This document shows, piece after piece, positions 8,265-17,439 of a stretch of DNA of 64,000 nt. A program made the translations under genes and the position numbers. The notes under the pieces are model-generated. The model was not told the DNA's origin. It searched no databases and was given only the letters and a program-made list of their open reading frames with translations. The DNA is taken from positions 5,084,001 to 5,148,000 of the forward strand of contig NZ_CP108414.1 in NCBI RefSeq assembly GCF_035978755.1, written 5' to 3'. The first letter of the stretch is position 1; each line of letters begins with the position of its first letter. This stretch comes from Streptomyces sp. NBC_01298 (lineage in GTDB: Bacteria > Actinomycetota > Actinomycetes > Streptomycetales > Streptomycetaceae).

Positions 8265-9575
8265 ATGGCTGCACAGTCTGTCGCAACCTCTGCCGAAACC
8301 GTTGAGAACATCGCTTCGGGTACCTCCGTCGATCTCGGTCCCGCCACCGGCCTTTCCTGTCGTGAGTGCGGTACCCGCTTCGAGCTCGGCCCGATCTTCG
8401 CCTGCGCCGAGTGCTTCGGACCGCTCGAAGTCGCCTACGAACTGCCCCTGGGCGACCCGGAAGCCCTGCGCGCCGCCATCGAGGCCGGCCCGAACAACAT
8501 CTGGCGCTACGCGCCGCTGCTGCCCGTCCCGGCGGACGTGGCCTCCAAGCCGAGCCTGAACCCCGGCTTCACCAAGCTCGTGGACGCGGCCAACCTGGCC
8601 AAGGAGCTCGGCTTCACCGGCAAGCTGTACGTCAAGGACGACTCCGGCAACCCGACGCACTCCTTCAAGGACCGCGTCGTGGCCATCGCCGTCGAGGCCG
8701 CCCGCGCCTTCGGCTTCACCACCCTCTCCTGCTCCTCCACCGGCAACCTGGCCGGCGCCGTCGGCGCCGCGGCCGCCCGTGCCGGCTTCCGCTCCTGCGT
8801 GTTCATCCCGCACGACCTGGAGCAGGGCAAGGTCGTCATGGCCGGTGTCTACGGTGGCGACCTGGTCGGCATCGAGGGCAACTACGACGACGTCAACCGC
8901 TTCTGCTCCGAGCTCATCGGCGACCCGCTGGGCGAGGGCTGGGGCTTCGTCAACGTCAACCTGCGCCCGTACTACGGCGAGGGTTCCAAGACCCTGGCGT
9001 ACGAGATCTGCGAGCAGCTCGGCTGGCAGCTGCCCGACCAGATCGTCATCCCGATCGCGTCCGGCTCGCAGCTCACGAAGATCGACAAGGGTCTGCAGGA
9101 GCTGATCAAGCTCGGCCTCGTCGAGGACAAGCCGTACAAGATCTTCGGCGCCCAGGCCGAGGGCTGCTCCCCCGTCTCGACCGCCTTCAAGGCCGGTCAC
9201 GAGGTGGTCCGCCCGCAGAAGCCGAACACCATCGCCAAGTCGCTGGCCATCGGCAACCCGGCGGACGGCCCGTACGTCCTGGACATCGCGCGCCGCACCG
9301 GCGGGTTCGTCGAGGACGTCAACGACGAGCAGGTCGTCGAGGCCATCAAGATCCTCGCGCAGACCGAGGGCATCTTCGCCGAGACCGCGGGCGGCGTGAC
9401 CGTCGGCGTGACGAAGAAGCTCGTCGAGAACGGGCAGCTCGACCCCGCGCTGACCACCGTGATCCTGAACACCGGTGACGGCCTCAAGACCCTGGAGGCG
9501 GTGGCCGCCGACAGTGGCCAGACCGCCACGATCCGCCCGAGCCTGGACGCGTTCCGCGCCGCCAACCTCGCCTGA
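8265..9575 (+). CDS. thrC: Threonine synthase
   Basis: ThrC converts O-phosphohomoserine to threonine with pyridoxal phosphate. The 436-aa protein opens with a short zinc-ribbon-like segment (CRECGTRFE...CAEC), then the PLP site GNPTHSFKDR (Lys Schiff base), SSTGNLAGAVGAAAAR, and VIPIASGSQLTKI. The ATG at 8265 is chosen because an upstream in-frame ATG lies inside the riboswitch; the P1/SD element GAGGAGAAAG is 12-21 bases upstream. The cysO-like gene follows after 35 bases and probably shares the transcript. SAM-riboswitch control ties this branch-point enzyme to methionine/SAM status. Confidence 0.95.
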   Translation: MAAQSVATSAETVENIASGTSVDLGPATGLSCRECGTRFELGPIFACAECFGPLEVAYELPLGDPEALRAAIEAGPNNIWRYAPLLPVPADVASKPSLNPGFTKLVDAANLAKELGFTGKLYVKDDSGNPTHSFKDRVVAIAVEAARAFGFTTLSCSSTGNLAGAVGAAAARAGFRSCVFIPHDLEQGKVVMAGVYGGDLVGIEGNYDDVNRFCSELIGDPLGEGWGFVNVNLRPYYGEGSKTLAYEICEQLGWQLPDQIVIPIASGSQLTKIDKGLQELIKLGLVEDKPYKIFGAQAEGCSPVSTAFKAGHEVVRPQKPNTIAKSLAIGNPADGPYVLDIARRTGGFVEDVNDEQVVEAIKILAQTEGIFAETAGGVTVGVTKKLVENGQLDPALTTVILNTGDGLKTLEAVAADSGQTATIRPSLDAFRAANLA

Positions 9576-9610
9576 TTCCTCCCCCTGCACACCGGAAAGG
9601 CAGTAGCGCC

Positions 9611-9889
9611 ATGAGCGTCAACGTCCGCATCCCCACCATCCTGCGCACCTACACCGGCGGCCAGGCCGAGGTCTCCGCCGAGGGCGCGACCCTCGAAGAG
9701 GTCATCCAGTCCCTGGAGACGAGCCACCCCGGCATCGCCGCGCGCGTCCTGGACGACCAGGGCAAGCTGCGCCGCTTCGTCAACGTCTACGTCAACGACG
9801 ACGACGTGCGCTTCGAGGGCGGGCTGCAGACGTCCACCCCGGACGGCGCCGGCATCTCGATCATCCCCGCCGTCGCGGGTGGCTGCTGA
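9611..9889 (+). CDS. cysO: CysO-like ubiquitin-fold sulfur carrier with Gly-Gly-Cys terminus
   Basis: A 92-aa MoaD/ThiS-fold protein, close in pattern to mycobacterial CysO (VRIPTILRTYTGGQ..., RRFVNVYVNDDDVRFEGGL, IIPAVAGG). CysO carries sulfur as a C-terminal thiocarboxylate, which is transferred by CysM to O-phosphoserine to form cysteine; the Mec+ metalloprotease then releases the amino acid. This copy ends in Gly-Gly-Cys, one residue beyond the diglycine at which CysO ends. It must be trimmed before activation, or it mimics the CysO-Cys adduct. It lies 35 bases after thrC, probably under the same SAM riboswitch, before a strong terminator. Confidence 0.85.
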   Translation: MSVNVRIPTILRTYTGGQAEVSAEGATLEEVIQSLETSHPGIAARVLDDQGKLRRFVNVYVNDDDVRFEGGLQTSTPDGAGISIIPAVAGGC

Positions 9890-9949
9890 GCCTTCGGCCG
9901 AGCCATTGGCTGAGCCTGCGCGGCACCTCGTGAGACCTCGCGGAAACTG

Positions 9950-9985
9950 AATTGCCCCCTCCGTTAAGAAACGGAGGGGGCAATT
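9950..9985 (+). terminator. Strong terminator of the thrC-cysO transcript
   Basis: A perfect 16-bp inverted repeat (9950-9965 with 9970-9985) with a 4-nt AAGA loop and a C/G-rich stem. It is placed about 60 bases after the cysO stop. Confidence 0.9.
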
Positions 9986-10318
9986 CTGCTTGGTTGGGCG
10001 CGGTAGAGTTGGGGAAGTCCCCTCCGCTGTTCTTGCCCGCCGCATATGAGCGGGCCGCGTGAGGGTTGACATTGAGTCAACATGCAAGTGCGCTATGGGT
10101 CGTTGGCGTGGTTTGTCCGGCCCGAGTTGCCCTGGAATATTCCAGGTTTTCACCCTATTTCAATCTTTCGCTGTGTCCAGAATTCTCGTCGGAATGACCT
10201 GTTGCAGACAGCAGCGGTGCGGATACATTCAGCCCCGGTCGAGGCGTTCCGGCGCAAGTTCTGACCCGGGACCGCGAAGTGCGGTCCTGCGCAAGGGCCA
10301 GTAATAGGGGAGTTAGGC
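9986..10318 (+). promoter_or_regulatory. Long leader region of the cold-shock gene
   Basis: These 333 bases hold no gene. They are less G+C-rich than the surroundings and contain a 6-bp inverted repeat GTTGAC/GTCAAC (10065-10081) that includes a TTGACA hexamer, plus a GCCCG/CGGGC hairpin before it. Long structured leaders are usual for cspA-type genes. A ribosome-binding site, AGGGGAG, lies just before the csp ATG. Confidence 0.55.
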
Positions 10319-10525
10319 ATGGCTCAGGGCACCGTCAAGTGGTTCAACGCGGAGAAGGGCTACGGCTTCATCGCGGTCGACGGTGGTGCGGATGTGTTCG
10401 TCCACTACAGCGCCATCCAGATGGACGGGTACCGCACCCTTGAAGAGGGTCAGCGGGTCGAATTCGAGATCTCGCAGGGCCAGAAGGGTCCGCAGGCGGA
10501 CATGGTCAAGCTCGCCGCCGGCTAG
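10319..10525 (+). CDS. Cold-shock protein (CspA family)
   Basis: A 68-aa single cold-shock domain protein binding single-stranded nucleic acid. It has RNP1 KGYGFIAV and RNP2 VFVHYSAI, and the family start [11 protein letters not shown]. Such proteins act as RNA chaperones and are abundant in Streptomyces. It has its own long leader and a strong terminator after it, so it is monocistronic. Confidence 0.95.
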   Translation: MAQGTVKWFNAEKGYGFIAVDGGADVFVHYSAIQMDGYRTLEEGQRVEFEISQGQKGPQADMVKLAAG

Positions 10526-10599
10526 TCCGACCGCGATCGACCACCGACACGTACGCGGTCACGCACGGCGGCCGCGCACGACGGCACAACGGCATATGT

Positions 10600-10641
10600 A
10601 CGAGGGGCCCACATCCTGGACACGGGATGCGGGCCCCTCGT
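10600..10641 (+). terminator. Terminator of the cold-shock gene
   Basis: A 17-bp, nearly perfect stem (10600-10616 with 10625-10641) with ACGAGGGGCCC/GGGCCCCTCGT arms, about 75 bases after the csp stop. Confidence 0.85.
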
Positions 10642-10701
10642 GCGTGGCGGCTCCGGAGCCCTTGCGGCGTCCGGCTGTTCATCCCGGGTTGCCCGAAGCC
10701 G

Positions 10702-10728
10702 CTTGCACTCGGGGGGGTCGAGTGCTAA
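10702..10728. promoter_or_regulatory. CIRCE element A upstream of groEL2
   Basis: CTTGCACTC, nine bases, GAGTGCTAA: an HrcA-binding CIRCE inverted repeat with two mismatches in the left arm. The TTGCAC within it, 17 bases before TAATCA (10726), also fits a SigA-type promoter, so HrcA would cover the promoter. Confidence 0.8.
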
Positions 10729-10737
10729 TCATTGGCG

Positions 10738-12517
<1,780 letters not shown>

Positions 12518-12574
12518 TCCACCCCCGGGCTCTGGCCCGAAGGTAGATCGGCCGTTCGCACCACGCAGTACGTA

Positions 12575-12612
12575 CCGAGGGCGGCATCCCCAGCTGGGGA
12601 TGCCGCCCTCGG
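12575..12612. terminator. Palindromic terminator after groEL2
   Basis: A perfect 38-bp palindrome with CCGAGGGCGGCATCCCC arms, about 60 bases after the groEL2 stop. A GTTTCC tract follows the stem. Confidence 0.85.
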
Positions 12613-12636
12613 GCGTTTCCGTCAGTCGCTCGCGCT

Positions 12637-12655
12637 GTAAGACGTTTTGTCTTAC
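12637..12655. promoter_or_regulatory. Probable VapB autoregulatory operator
   Basis: GTAAGAC-GTTTT-GTCTTAC, a perfect 7-bp inverted repeat that ends ten bases before the antitoxin ATG. Antitoxins of this type bind such palindromes in their own promoter. Confidence 0.7.
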
Positions 12656-12664
12656 GCTTGGGCC

Positions 12665-12898
12665 ATGGCTGACACCGTGACGATCCGCACCGACTCGGAG
12701 ACCGAGCACGCTCTGGATGTACTGACCCAGGACGGCAGCTCACGATCCGTTGCCATAAGGGCGGCGGTGCTGGAGGCTGCCCTGCGCAAGGAGCGCGCCG
12801 CCGCGCTGCGCCGCGCGGTACTGCGGATGCCGCTGGGCGAACCCGACGGCATCGACATCGCAGCGGAACTCTCGCGAAATCGCGAGGACGAGCGCTGA
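12665..12898 (+). CDS. vapB: VapB-type ribbon-helix-helix antitoxin
   Basis: A 77-aa antitoxin partner of the following PIN toxin. The N-terminus (TVTIRTDSETEHALDVL...RSVAIRAAVLEAAL) has the strand-helix-helix pattern of Arc/MetJ/CopG DNA-binding proteins. The charged C-terminus (LSRNREDER) is the usual toxin-masking tail. Its stop overlaps the toxin start by one base (TGATG). ATG 12665 follows the palindromic operator closely; an earlier in-frame GTG start falls inside the operator. Confidence 0.8.
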   Translation: MADTVTIRTDSETEHALDVLTQDGSSRSVAIRAAVLEAALRKERAAALRRAVLRMPLGEPDGIDIAAELSRNREDER

Positions 12899-13290
12899 TG
12901 ATCTACCTCGACTCCGCCGCGATCGTGAAGCTGGTCCACGCCGAATCCGAGACGCAGGCGCTGCGCGACTGGCTCGATGTCAGGGCGGACACCGGATGGG
13001 TCAGCTCGGTGCTGGCAGAGGTGGAATCCTTCCGGGCGTTGGCCCGCCATGCACCGCAAGCCGCCGCGCGGCTCCATCTCGTCCTGGACCTGATCGATCT
13101 GATCAACCTCGATCCGGGCATCCGCATCCTGGCCCAGACCGTGCGGCCTGCCACCGTTCGAAGTCTCGACGCCATCCATCTGGCGACGGCGCTCGGCCTC
13201 GGCACGCGGCTGACCTCGTTCGTCACCTACGACAAGCGCCTCGCGGATGCTGCCCGCGATGCGGGACTGCCCGTCGATGTCCCCGCGTGA
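12898..13290 (+). CDS. vapC: VapC-type PIN-domain ribonuclease toxin
   Basis: A 130-aa PIN-domain protein, predicted RNase toxin. The acidic metal-binding residues are all present: Asp5 (YLDSAAIV), Glu41/43, Asp91 (SLDAIHLATA) and Asp112 (TYDKRL). It is translationally coupled to the antitoxin. Known targets of the family are tRNAs or rRNA, but no target can be read from the sequence. The catalytic set is complete, so it is probably active. Confidence 0.88.
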   Translation: MIYLDSAAIVKLVHAESETQALRDWLDVRADTGWVSSVLAEVESFRALARHAPQAAARLHLVLDLIDLINLDPGIRILAQTVRPATVRSLDAIHLATALGLGTRLTSFVTYDKRLADAARDAGLPVDVPA

Positions 13291-13307
13291 GCTGGTTGAC
13301 TGCCGGC

Positions 13308-13943
13308 ATGACTGACGTGAGCGGCGACGTGTTCATCAAGATCTGCGGGCTCAAGACCGCGCGCGACGTCGAGGCGGCCGTGGCGGCCGGGGCCGAGGCC
13401 GTCGGCTTCGTGTTCGCGCCCGGCAGCCCGCGTACGGTCGACGCCGCGACCGCGCGGGAACTCGTCGGGCACGTCCCGGACGGGGTGCTCACCGTGGGGG
13501 TGTTCCGGGGGCAGTCCGTCGCCGAGGTGCGGCGGTTCGCCGAGGAGAGCGGCGTACGGGGCGTGCAGCTGCACGGCGAGGAGGGCCCGGAGGACTTCGC
13601 GGCGCTGCGCGCGGACGCCGCGGGCCGCACCCTGCTGCGGGCGACCGCGCACCACGTGGAGCGCTGCGGGGAGTACGGGGAGGACCTGCTCCTGATCGAC
13701 GCCCCGGACCCCGGCTCCGGCAAGCCGTGGAACTGGGGCTCGGCGGAGTTCACCGCCCCCGCGGGCCGCTGGCTGCTGGCGGGCGGACTGACCCCGGGCA
13801 ACGTGGCGGAGGCCCTCACGGTCACGGGCGCCTGGGGCGTGGACGTCTCCAGCGGCGTGGAGAGCGAGCGCGGCGTGAAGTCCCCGGACCTCATCCGAGC
13901 CTTCATCGCGGCGGCCCGCGCGGCGGGGCCCCGCCGGGCCTGA
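13308..13943 (+). CDS. trpF: Phosphoribosylanthranilate isomerase
   Basis: A 211-aa TIM-barrel enzyme for the third step of tryptophan synthesis. Diagnostic motifs appear in order: FIKICGLKTARD (catalytic Cys at about residue 13), VGFVFAPGSPRTV, GVQLHGEE, LLLIDAPDPG (catalytic Asp), WLLAGGLTPGNV and GVDVSSGVESERGVK. It is unusual because streptomycetes normally rely on bifunctional PriA for this step. ATG 13308 is chosen; it starts just after vapC. No other trp gene is nearby. Confidence 0.9.
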   Translation: MTDVSGDVFIKICGLKTARDVEAAVAAGAEAVGFVFAPGSPRTVDAATARELVGHVPDGVLTVGVFRGQSVAEVRRFAEESGVRGVQLHGEEGPEDFAALRADAAGRTLLRATAHHVERCGEYGEDLLLIDAPDPGSGKPWNWGSAEFTAPAGRWLLAGGLTPGNVAEALTVTGAWGVDVSSGVESERGVKSPDLIRAFIAAARAAGPRRA

Positions 13944-14190
13944 GCACGGGGCCGGCCGCCCGCCCGGCACCGGCGGCGAAGCCCCCAGGCCCTTCCGGGC
14001 CCGGCCTTCGGGCCCGGCCTTCGGGCCCGGCCCACCTGCTCTTCAGCCCGTCCGGCGTGTGAGGACCGGGGTCCGGGCGTGTGGATCCGCTGCGCCGTCC
14101 GGCCGCTTGCCGCAGGTGTCTCCGTGGACCGGGCCACTGGGGGTGGTCGGCTGGCCGACGGCCCATCGCCCACGCCGAAAGCTGGTCCCC
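13944..14190. other. Intergenic region with short repeats
   Basis: About 250 bases without a gene. It holds three near-copies of CCGGCCTTCGGGC (about 13998-14034) and then CAGCCCGTCCGGCGTGTGAGG (14046-), a half of the dispersed Streptomyces intergenic repeat also seen at 45 kb. It probably acts as the trpF transcription end. Confidence 0.5.
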
Positions 14191-14823
14191 GTGAAACGAG
14201 CCCGTTTCCTCGCCGCCGCAGCCGTCGTCGTCCCGTCCCTGCTGGTGGCCGTGCTCGGCAGCGCCGCCGCAGCCGCCCCGCTGCCCGATCCGAAGCCGCC
14301 GGTCCCGCACTGCATCACCCCCTTCGACGGGGACCTCAACGAGCTGTACGGCGTGAAGGACCGCATCATCGGTCCGGTCCCCTGTCGCGAGACCTACGCC
14401 AAGGCGAAGTGGGTCAGGATCGCGCCGGGCTGGGGCACGGCGCCGAGCGGTGCGAAGGCCGTCTATCCGGCCGGCTACACGCCGCAGCGCCCCGATCCGA
14501 TCGACGACTTCAACTCCAAGTTCGTCAGCGCCACGTACGTCCACGACCTCGGCACGCCGCGGGAGCAGCGCTTCACCTACAAGAAGAGCCGGGTCCTGCG
14601 CACCGGTCTCCTCGGCCCCGACGGCGTTCCGTACTCGATCGCCATCTCGCCGCCGTTCAAGGCGCTGGACCTCGGCACGCACACCACCCTCGTCCTGTTC
14701 ACGCTCACGGCGCAGCACTGCGACGGGCTCGGGACGGTCGAGGAGGAGAACTGCCTGCCCGCCGGCACCTTCGAGTACACGAGCAACGCCCCCTTCGACG
14801 TGATCCCGAAGCCCACCGGCTGA
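14191..14823 (+). CDS. Secreted protein of unknown function
   Basis: A 210-aa protein that starts with a classical Sec signal peptide (VKRARFLAAAAVVVPSLL..., AAAAAP cleavage region). I do not recognise the mature domain. It contains two cysteine pairs' worth of residues (PHCITPF, PVPCRETYA, QHCDGLG, ENCLPAG), suggesting disulfides outside the cell. The GTG at 14191 gives a proper signal peptide; a longer upstream reading has none. It stands alone between trpF and the TetR gene. Confidence 0.7.
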   Translation: MKRARFLAAAAVVVPSLLVAVLGSAAAAAPLPDPKPPVPHCITPFDGDLNELYGVKDRIIGPVPCRETYAKAKWVRIAPGWGTAPSGAKAVYPAGYTPQRPDPIDDFNSKFVSATYVHDLGTPREQRFTYKKSRVLRTGLLGPDGVPYSIAISPPFKALDLGTHTTLVLFTLTAQHCDGLGTVEEENCLPAGTFEYTSNAPFDVIPKPTG

Positions 14824-14869
14824 GCAGGGCGGCAGGACCGCGGGGGTCAGGCGTCAGGCCGTCGGGCCG

Positions 14870-15496
14870 TCAGGCCAGCGAGTCGATCCAGCGCTCCAGG
14901 CGGCGCCCCTCCGTGGCCATCAGCTCGGGATCGCGGAAGGTGTTCGTGAGCAGGGAGACGCCCTGGTAGGCGGCGATCAGGGCGACCGCCAGCTCCCGCG
15001 CGTCCGCCGCGCGGCCCATCGCCAGGAACTGCCCCTCGGCCCAGTCGAGCAGCACCCTCATCACCTTGGCCAGGGTCTGGTCGAGGCCGTCGTCGCGCTT
15101 GTCGAGCTCGGAGGCGAGCGAGCCGGTGGGGCAGCCGTGGCGCGCGGTGAGCTCGCGCTGTTCGACCCAGCCGGAGACGAGGGCCTTCAGCCGGGCCTGG
15201 GGGGTGGGGAGCGCGTCCAGGGCGGTGATCAGACCGGCCAGGTGCTGCGCGTGGGCGTCGATCGCCGCTTCGACCAGCTGGTCCTTGGTCTTGAAGTAGT
15301 AGTAGACGTTGCCGAGCGGGACGTCGGCCGCGCGCGCGATGTCGGCGATCGTCGTCTTCTCCATGCCCTGTTCGTGCAGGACCTGGGCCGCGGCGGCGGC
15401 GAGGCGTTCGCGTTTGCCGCCGCGCTTGGCCCGGGGGCGGTCCGCCCGGGCTTCCGGGGCGGCTTCGGCGGCATCTGAGTAAGTCACCTGACTCAC
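14870..15496 (-). CDS. TetR/AcrR-family repressor
   Basis: A 208-aa repressor with N-terminal helix-turn-helix (MEKTTIADIARAADVPLGNVYYYFKTKDQL) and a ligand-binding C-terminal part of the YxaF/LmrA kind (RHGCPTGSLASEL). It is divergent from the NmrA-like reductase gene. Two related operators lie in the gap (15478-15497 and 15535-15558), one overlapping its own GTG start, so it likely represses both itself and the reductase/dehalogenase pair. The start GTG 15496 sits just after TATAGT, so the mRNA may be leaderless. Confidence 0.9.
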   Translation of the reverse strand: MSQVTYSDAAEAAPEARADRPRAKRGGKRERLAAAAAQVLHEQGMEKTTIADIARAADVPLGNVYYYFKTKDQLVEAAIDAHAQHLAGLITALDALPTPQARLKALVSGWVEQRELTARHGCPTGSLASELDKRDDGLDQTLAKVMRVLLDWAEGQFLAMGRAADARELAVALIAAYQGVSLLTNTFRDPELMATEGRRLERWIDSLA

Positions 15497-15497
15497 T
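15478..15497. promoter_or_regulatory. TetR operator 1 (own promoter)
   Basis: AGTAAGTCA-CC-TGACTCACT, a 9-bp inverted repeat with one mismatch that overlaps the start codon of the TetR gene. Its arms resemble those of operator 2. Confidence 0.7.
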
Positions 15498-15534
15498 ATA
15501 GACGGGCACCGCCCGGCGGGCTATGGTCGTGCCA

Positions 15535-15558
15535 TGAGTTGGTCAGCCGACTAACTCA
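15535..15558. promoter_or_regulatory. TetR operator 2 (reductase promoter)
   Basis: TGAGTTGGTC-AGCC-GACTAACTCA, a 10-bp inverted repeat with one mismatch, 22 bases before the reductase ATG. Confidence 0.75.
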
Positions 15559-15579
15559 CTTCACGGGTGGGAGCCTTTC

Positions 15580-16401
15580 ATGTTCGTCATCACGGGTGCG
15601 ACCGGAAACGTCGGCAGCGAGCTGGTACGGATCCTCGCGGCGGCGGGGGAGCAGGTCACGGCCGTCTCCCGGCGGGCGCCGGAGGGCGCTCTGCCCGAGG
15701 GGGTCCGCCACCATCGGGCCGACCTCGCCGAGCCGCGGAGCCTGCGGCCCGCGCTCGCCGGGGCCGGGGCCCTGTTCCTGCTCGTCGCCGGCGAAGATCC
15801 GCGGGCGGTCCTCGACCTGGCCGCGGAGGCCGGCGTACGCAGGGTCGTACTGCTGTCCTCCCAGGGGGTCGGGACCCGGCCCGAGCAGTACGGGCACCCG
15901 GCCGCCTTCGAGGAGGCCGTGCGCCGGTCCGGTCTGGAGTGGACGGTCCTGCGCTCGGGCGGGCTCGATTCCAACGCCTTCGCCTGGGCCGAGTCGATCC
16001 GTACGCACCGCACGGCCGCCGCGCCCTTCGGGGACGTCGGGCTGCCGACGGTCGACCCGGCCGACGTCGCCGAGGTCGCGGCGGCCGTCCTGCGGGGCTC
16101 CGGGCACGAGGGCCGCACGTACGACCTGACCGGCCCGGCGCCGGTCACCCCGCGCGAGCGGGCCGAGGCGATCGCGGGGGCGATCGGCGCGCCGGTGCGG
16201 TTCGTGGAGCAGAGCCCCGAGGAGGCCCGGGCGCAGATGCTGACCTTCATGCCGGAGCCGGCCGTGGAGGGCACCCTGTCGATCCTGGGCGCCCCGCTCC
16301 CCGCCGAACGGGCCGTCAGCCCGGCCGTCGAGCTGATCCTCGGCCGCCCCCCGCGCCCCTTCGCCGCCTGGGCATCCCGCACGGCACCGGCCTTCCGCTG
16401 A
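15580..16401 (+). CDS. NmrA-like NAD(P)-binding protein (atypical SDR)
   Basis: A 273-aa Rossmann-fold protein with FVITGATGNVGSELVRIL at the N-terminus (GxxGxxG dinucleotide site) and VVLLSSQGV. It lacks the classical YxxxK catalytic pair, so it is an NmrA-like sensor or quinone-reductase-like protein. The TetR gene is divergent and the haloalkane-dehalogenase homologue follows after 109 bases, probably co-transcribed. NmrA/QOR2 members next to TetR regulators often respond to electrophiles; the substrate here is unknown. Confidence 0.82.
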   Translation: MFVITGATGNVGSELVRILAAAGEQVTAVSRRAPEGALPEGVRHHRADLAEPRSLRPALAGAGALFLLVAGEDPRAVLDLAAEAGVRRVVLLSSQGVGTRPEQYGHPAAFEEAVRRSGLEWTVLRSGGLDSNAFAWAESIRTHRTAAAPFGDVGLPTVDPADVAEVAAAVLRGSGHEGRTYDLTGPAPVTPRERAEAIAGAIGAPVRFVEQSPEEARAQMLTFMPEPAVEGTLSILGAPLPAERAVSPAVELILGRPPRPFAAWASRTAPAFR

Positions 16402-16510
16402 CGACCCGCCCGGTCGGCCCGACCGCTCGCCTCACCCGGCCGTCCGGCCGTCCGGCCTGCCTGCCTGCCGGCCCGCCCCATCCCATCCCGTCCCCGTCTC
16501 CGGAGGAGCC

Positions 16511-17317
16511 ATGCCCGTACAGCCCGTACTCGACTCGACGGTCCACTACCGGGAGGCCGGCGACCCCGCCGGAGTCCCCGTGGTGTTCCTGCACGGGAAC
16601 CCGACCTCCTCCCACCTCTGGCGGAAGGTCCTGCCCGCCCTCGGCTACGCCTTCGCCGATCACGCCCGCTACCTCGACGCCTGGTTCGACGCGCTCGGCC
16701 TGGACGAGGCGGTGCTCGTCGGGCACGACTGGGGCGGCGCGCTCGCCTTCGACCGGGCCGCCCGGCATCCGGGGCGGGTGCGCGGGATCGCGTTCACCGA
16801 AAGCATCGTCAAGCCGATGAGCTGGGAGGAGTTCCCGGAAGGCGGCCGCGAGCTGTTCCGGGCGATCAAGACGCCAGGGGTGGGGGAGGCCATGCTCCTG
16901 GACGCGAACGGGTTCGTCGAGGGGCTGGCCGGCAGCGGCGTCCGCCCGATGGACCCGAGCGACCTGGACGTGTACCGGGCCCCGTACCCGACGCGGGAGA
17001 GCCGGCGCCCGCTGCTCCAGTGGGCCCGGTCGATGCCGCTGGGCGGGGAACCCGCCGAGGTGGTGGCGCGGGTGGCGGCGTACGGGGACTGGCTCGCGGG
17101 GAGCCCCGCGATACCCAAGCTGCTGCTGACCTTCGCCCCGTGGCCCGGGGCGATGACGGGACCCGAGGCCGTCGAGTGGTGCGTGGCGAACGTCGCGGGC
17201 CTGGAACTCGCCCGGCACGACGACGTGCCCGCCGGGCACCACACCCCCGAGGACCACCCGCTGCTGGTCGCGGCGGCGGTACGGAACTGGGCGGAGCGGC
17301 ACGGACTGTGGGGGTGA
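16511..17317 (+). CDS. Haloalkane dehalogenase homologue with internal deletion
   Basis: An alpha/beta-hydrolase (268 aa) resembling haloalkane dehalogenases such as LinB (about 296 aa). Retained catalytic residues: nucleophile Asp73 in VGHDWGG, halide-binding Asn30 (HGNPTSS) and Trp74, acid Glu97 (FTESI), and His243 (AGHHTPEDHP). Oddity: between LWRKVLPAL and GYAFADHARYLDAW about 27 residues are missing. This is where the family has the strand and DLIGMGDSDK-type loop after the oxyanion motif, which belong to the core sheet. The deletion is in frame, so the protein may be misfolded or newly adapted. GGAGGAG gives a strong ribosome-binding site. Confidence 0.8.
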   Translation: MPVQPVLDSTVHYREAGDPAGVPVVFLHGNPTSSHLWRKVLPALGYAFADHARYLDAWFDALGLDEAVLVGHDWGGALAFDRAARHPGRVRGIAFTESIVKPMSWEEFPEGGRELFRAIKTPGVGEAMLLDANGFVEGLAGSGVRPMDPSDLDVYRAPYPTRESRRPLLQWARSMPLGGEPAEVVARVAAYGDWLAGSPAIPKLLLTFAPWPGAMTGPEAVEWCVANVAGLELARHDDVPAGHHTPEDHPLLVAAAVRNWAERHGLWG

Positions 17318-17439
17318 GCAGCCGGTTGCTCCGAGCGCCGCGAAGGGGGCGAAGGGCGCGCGGCACGGGTCTTCGGACCCTTCGGCGGCGGACGTAGGTC
17401 CCTGTCCGCGGGCCTTCCGCCCCGGGGAGACTTCGCATC

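Noticed and set aside
17318..17439. Glycine riboswitch ahead of the AgcS symporter
   Set aside because: A GCCGCGAAGG-like string is present, but the conserved second half (CUCUCAGG-type) and two aptamers are missing.
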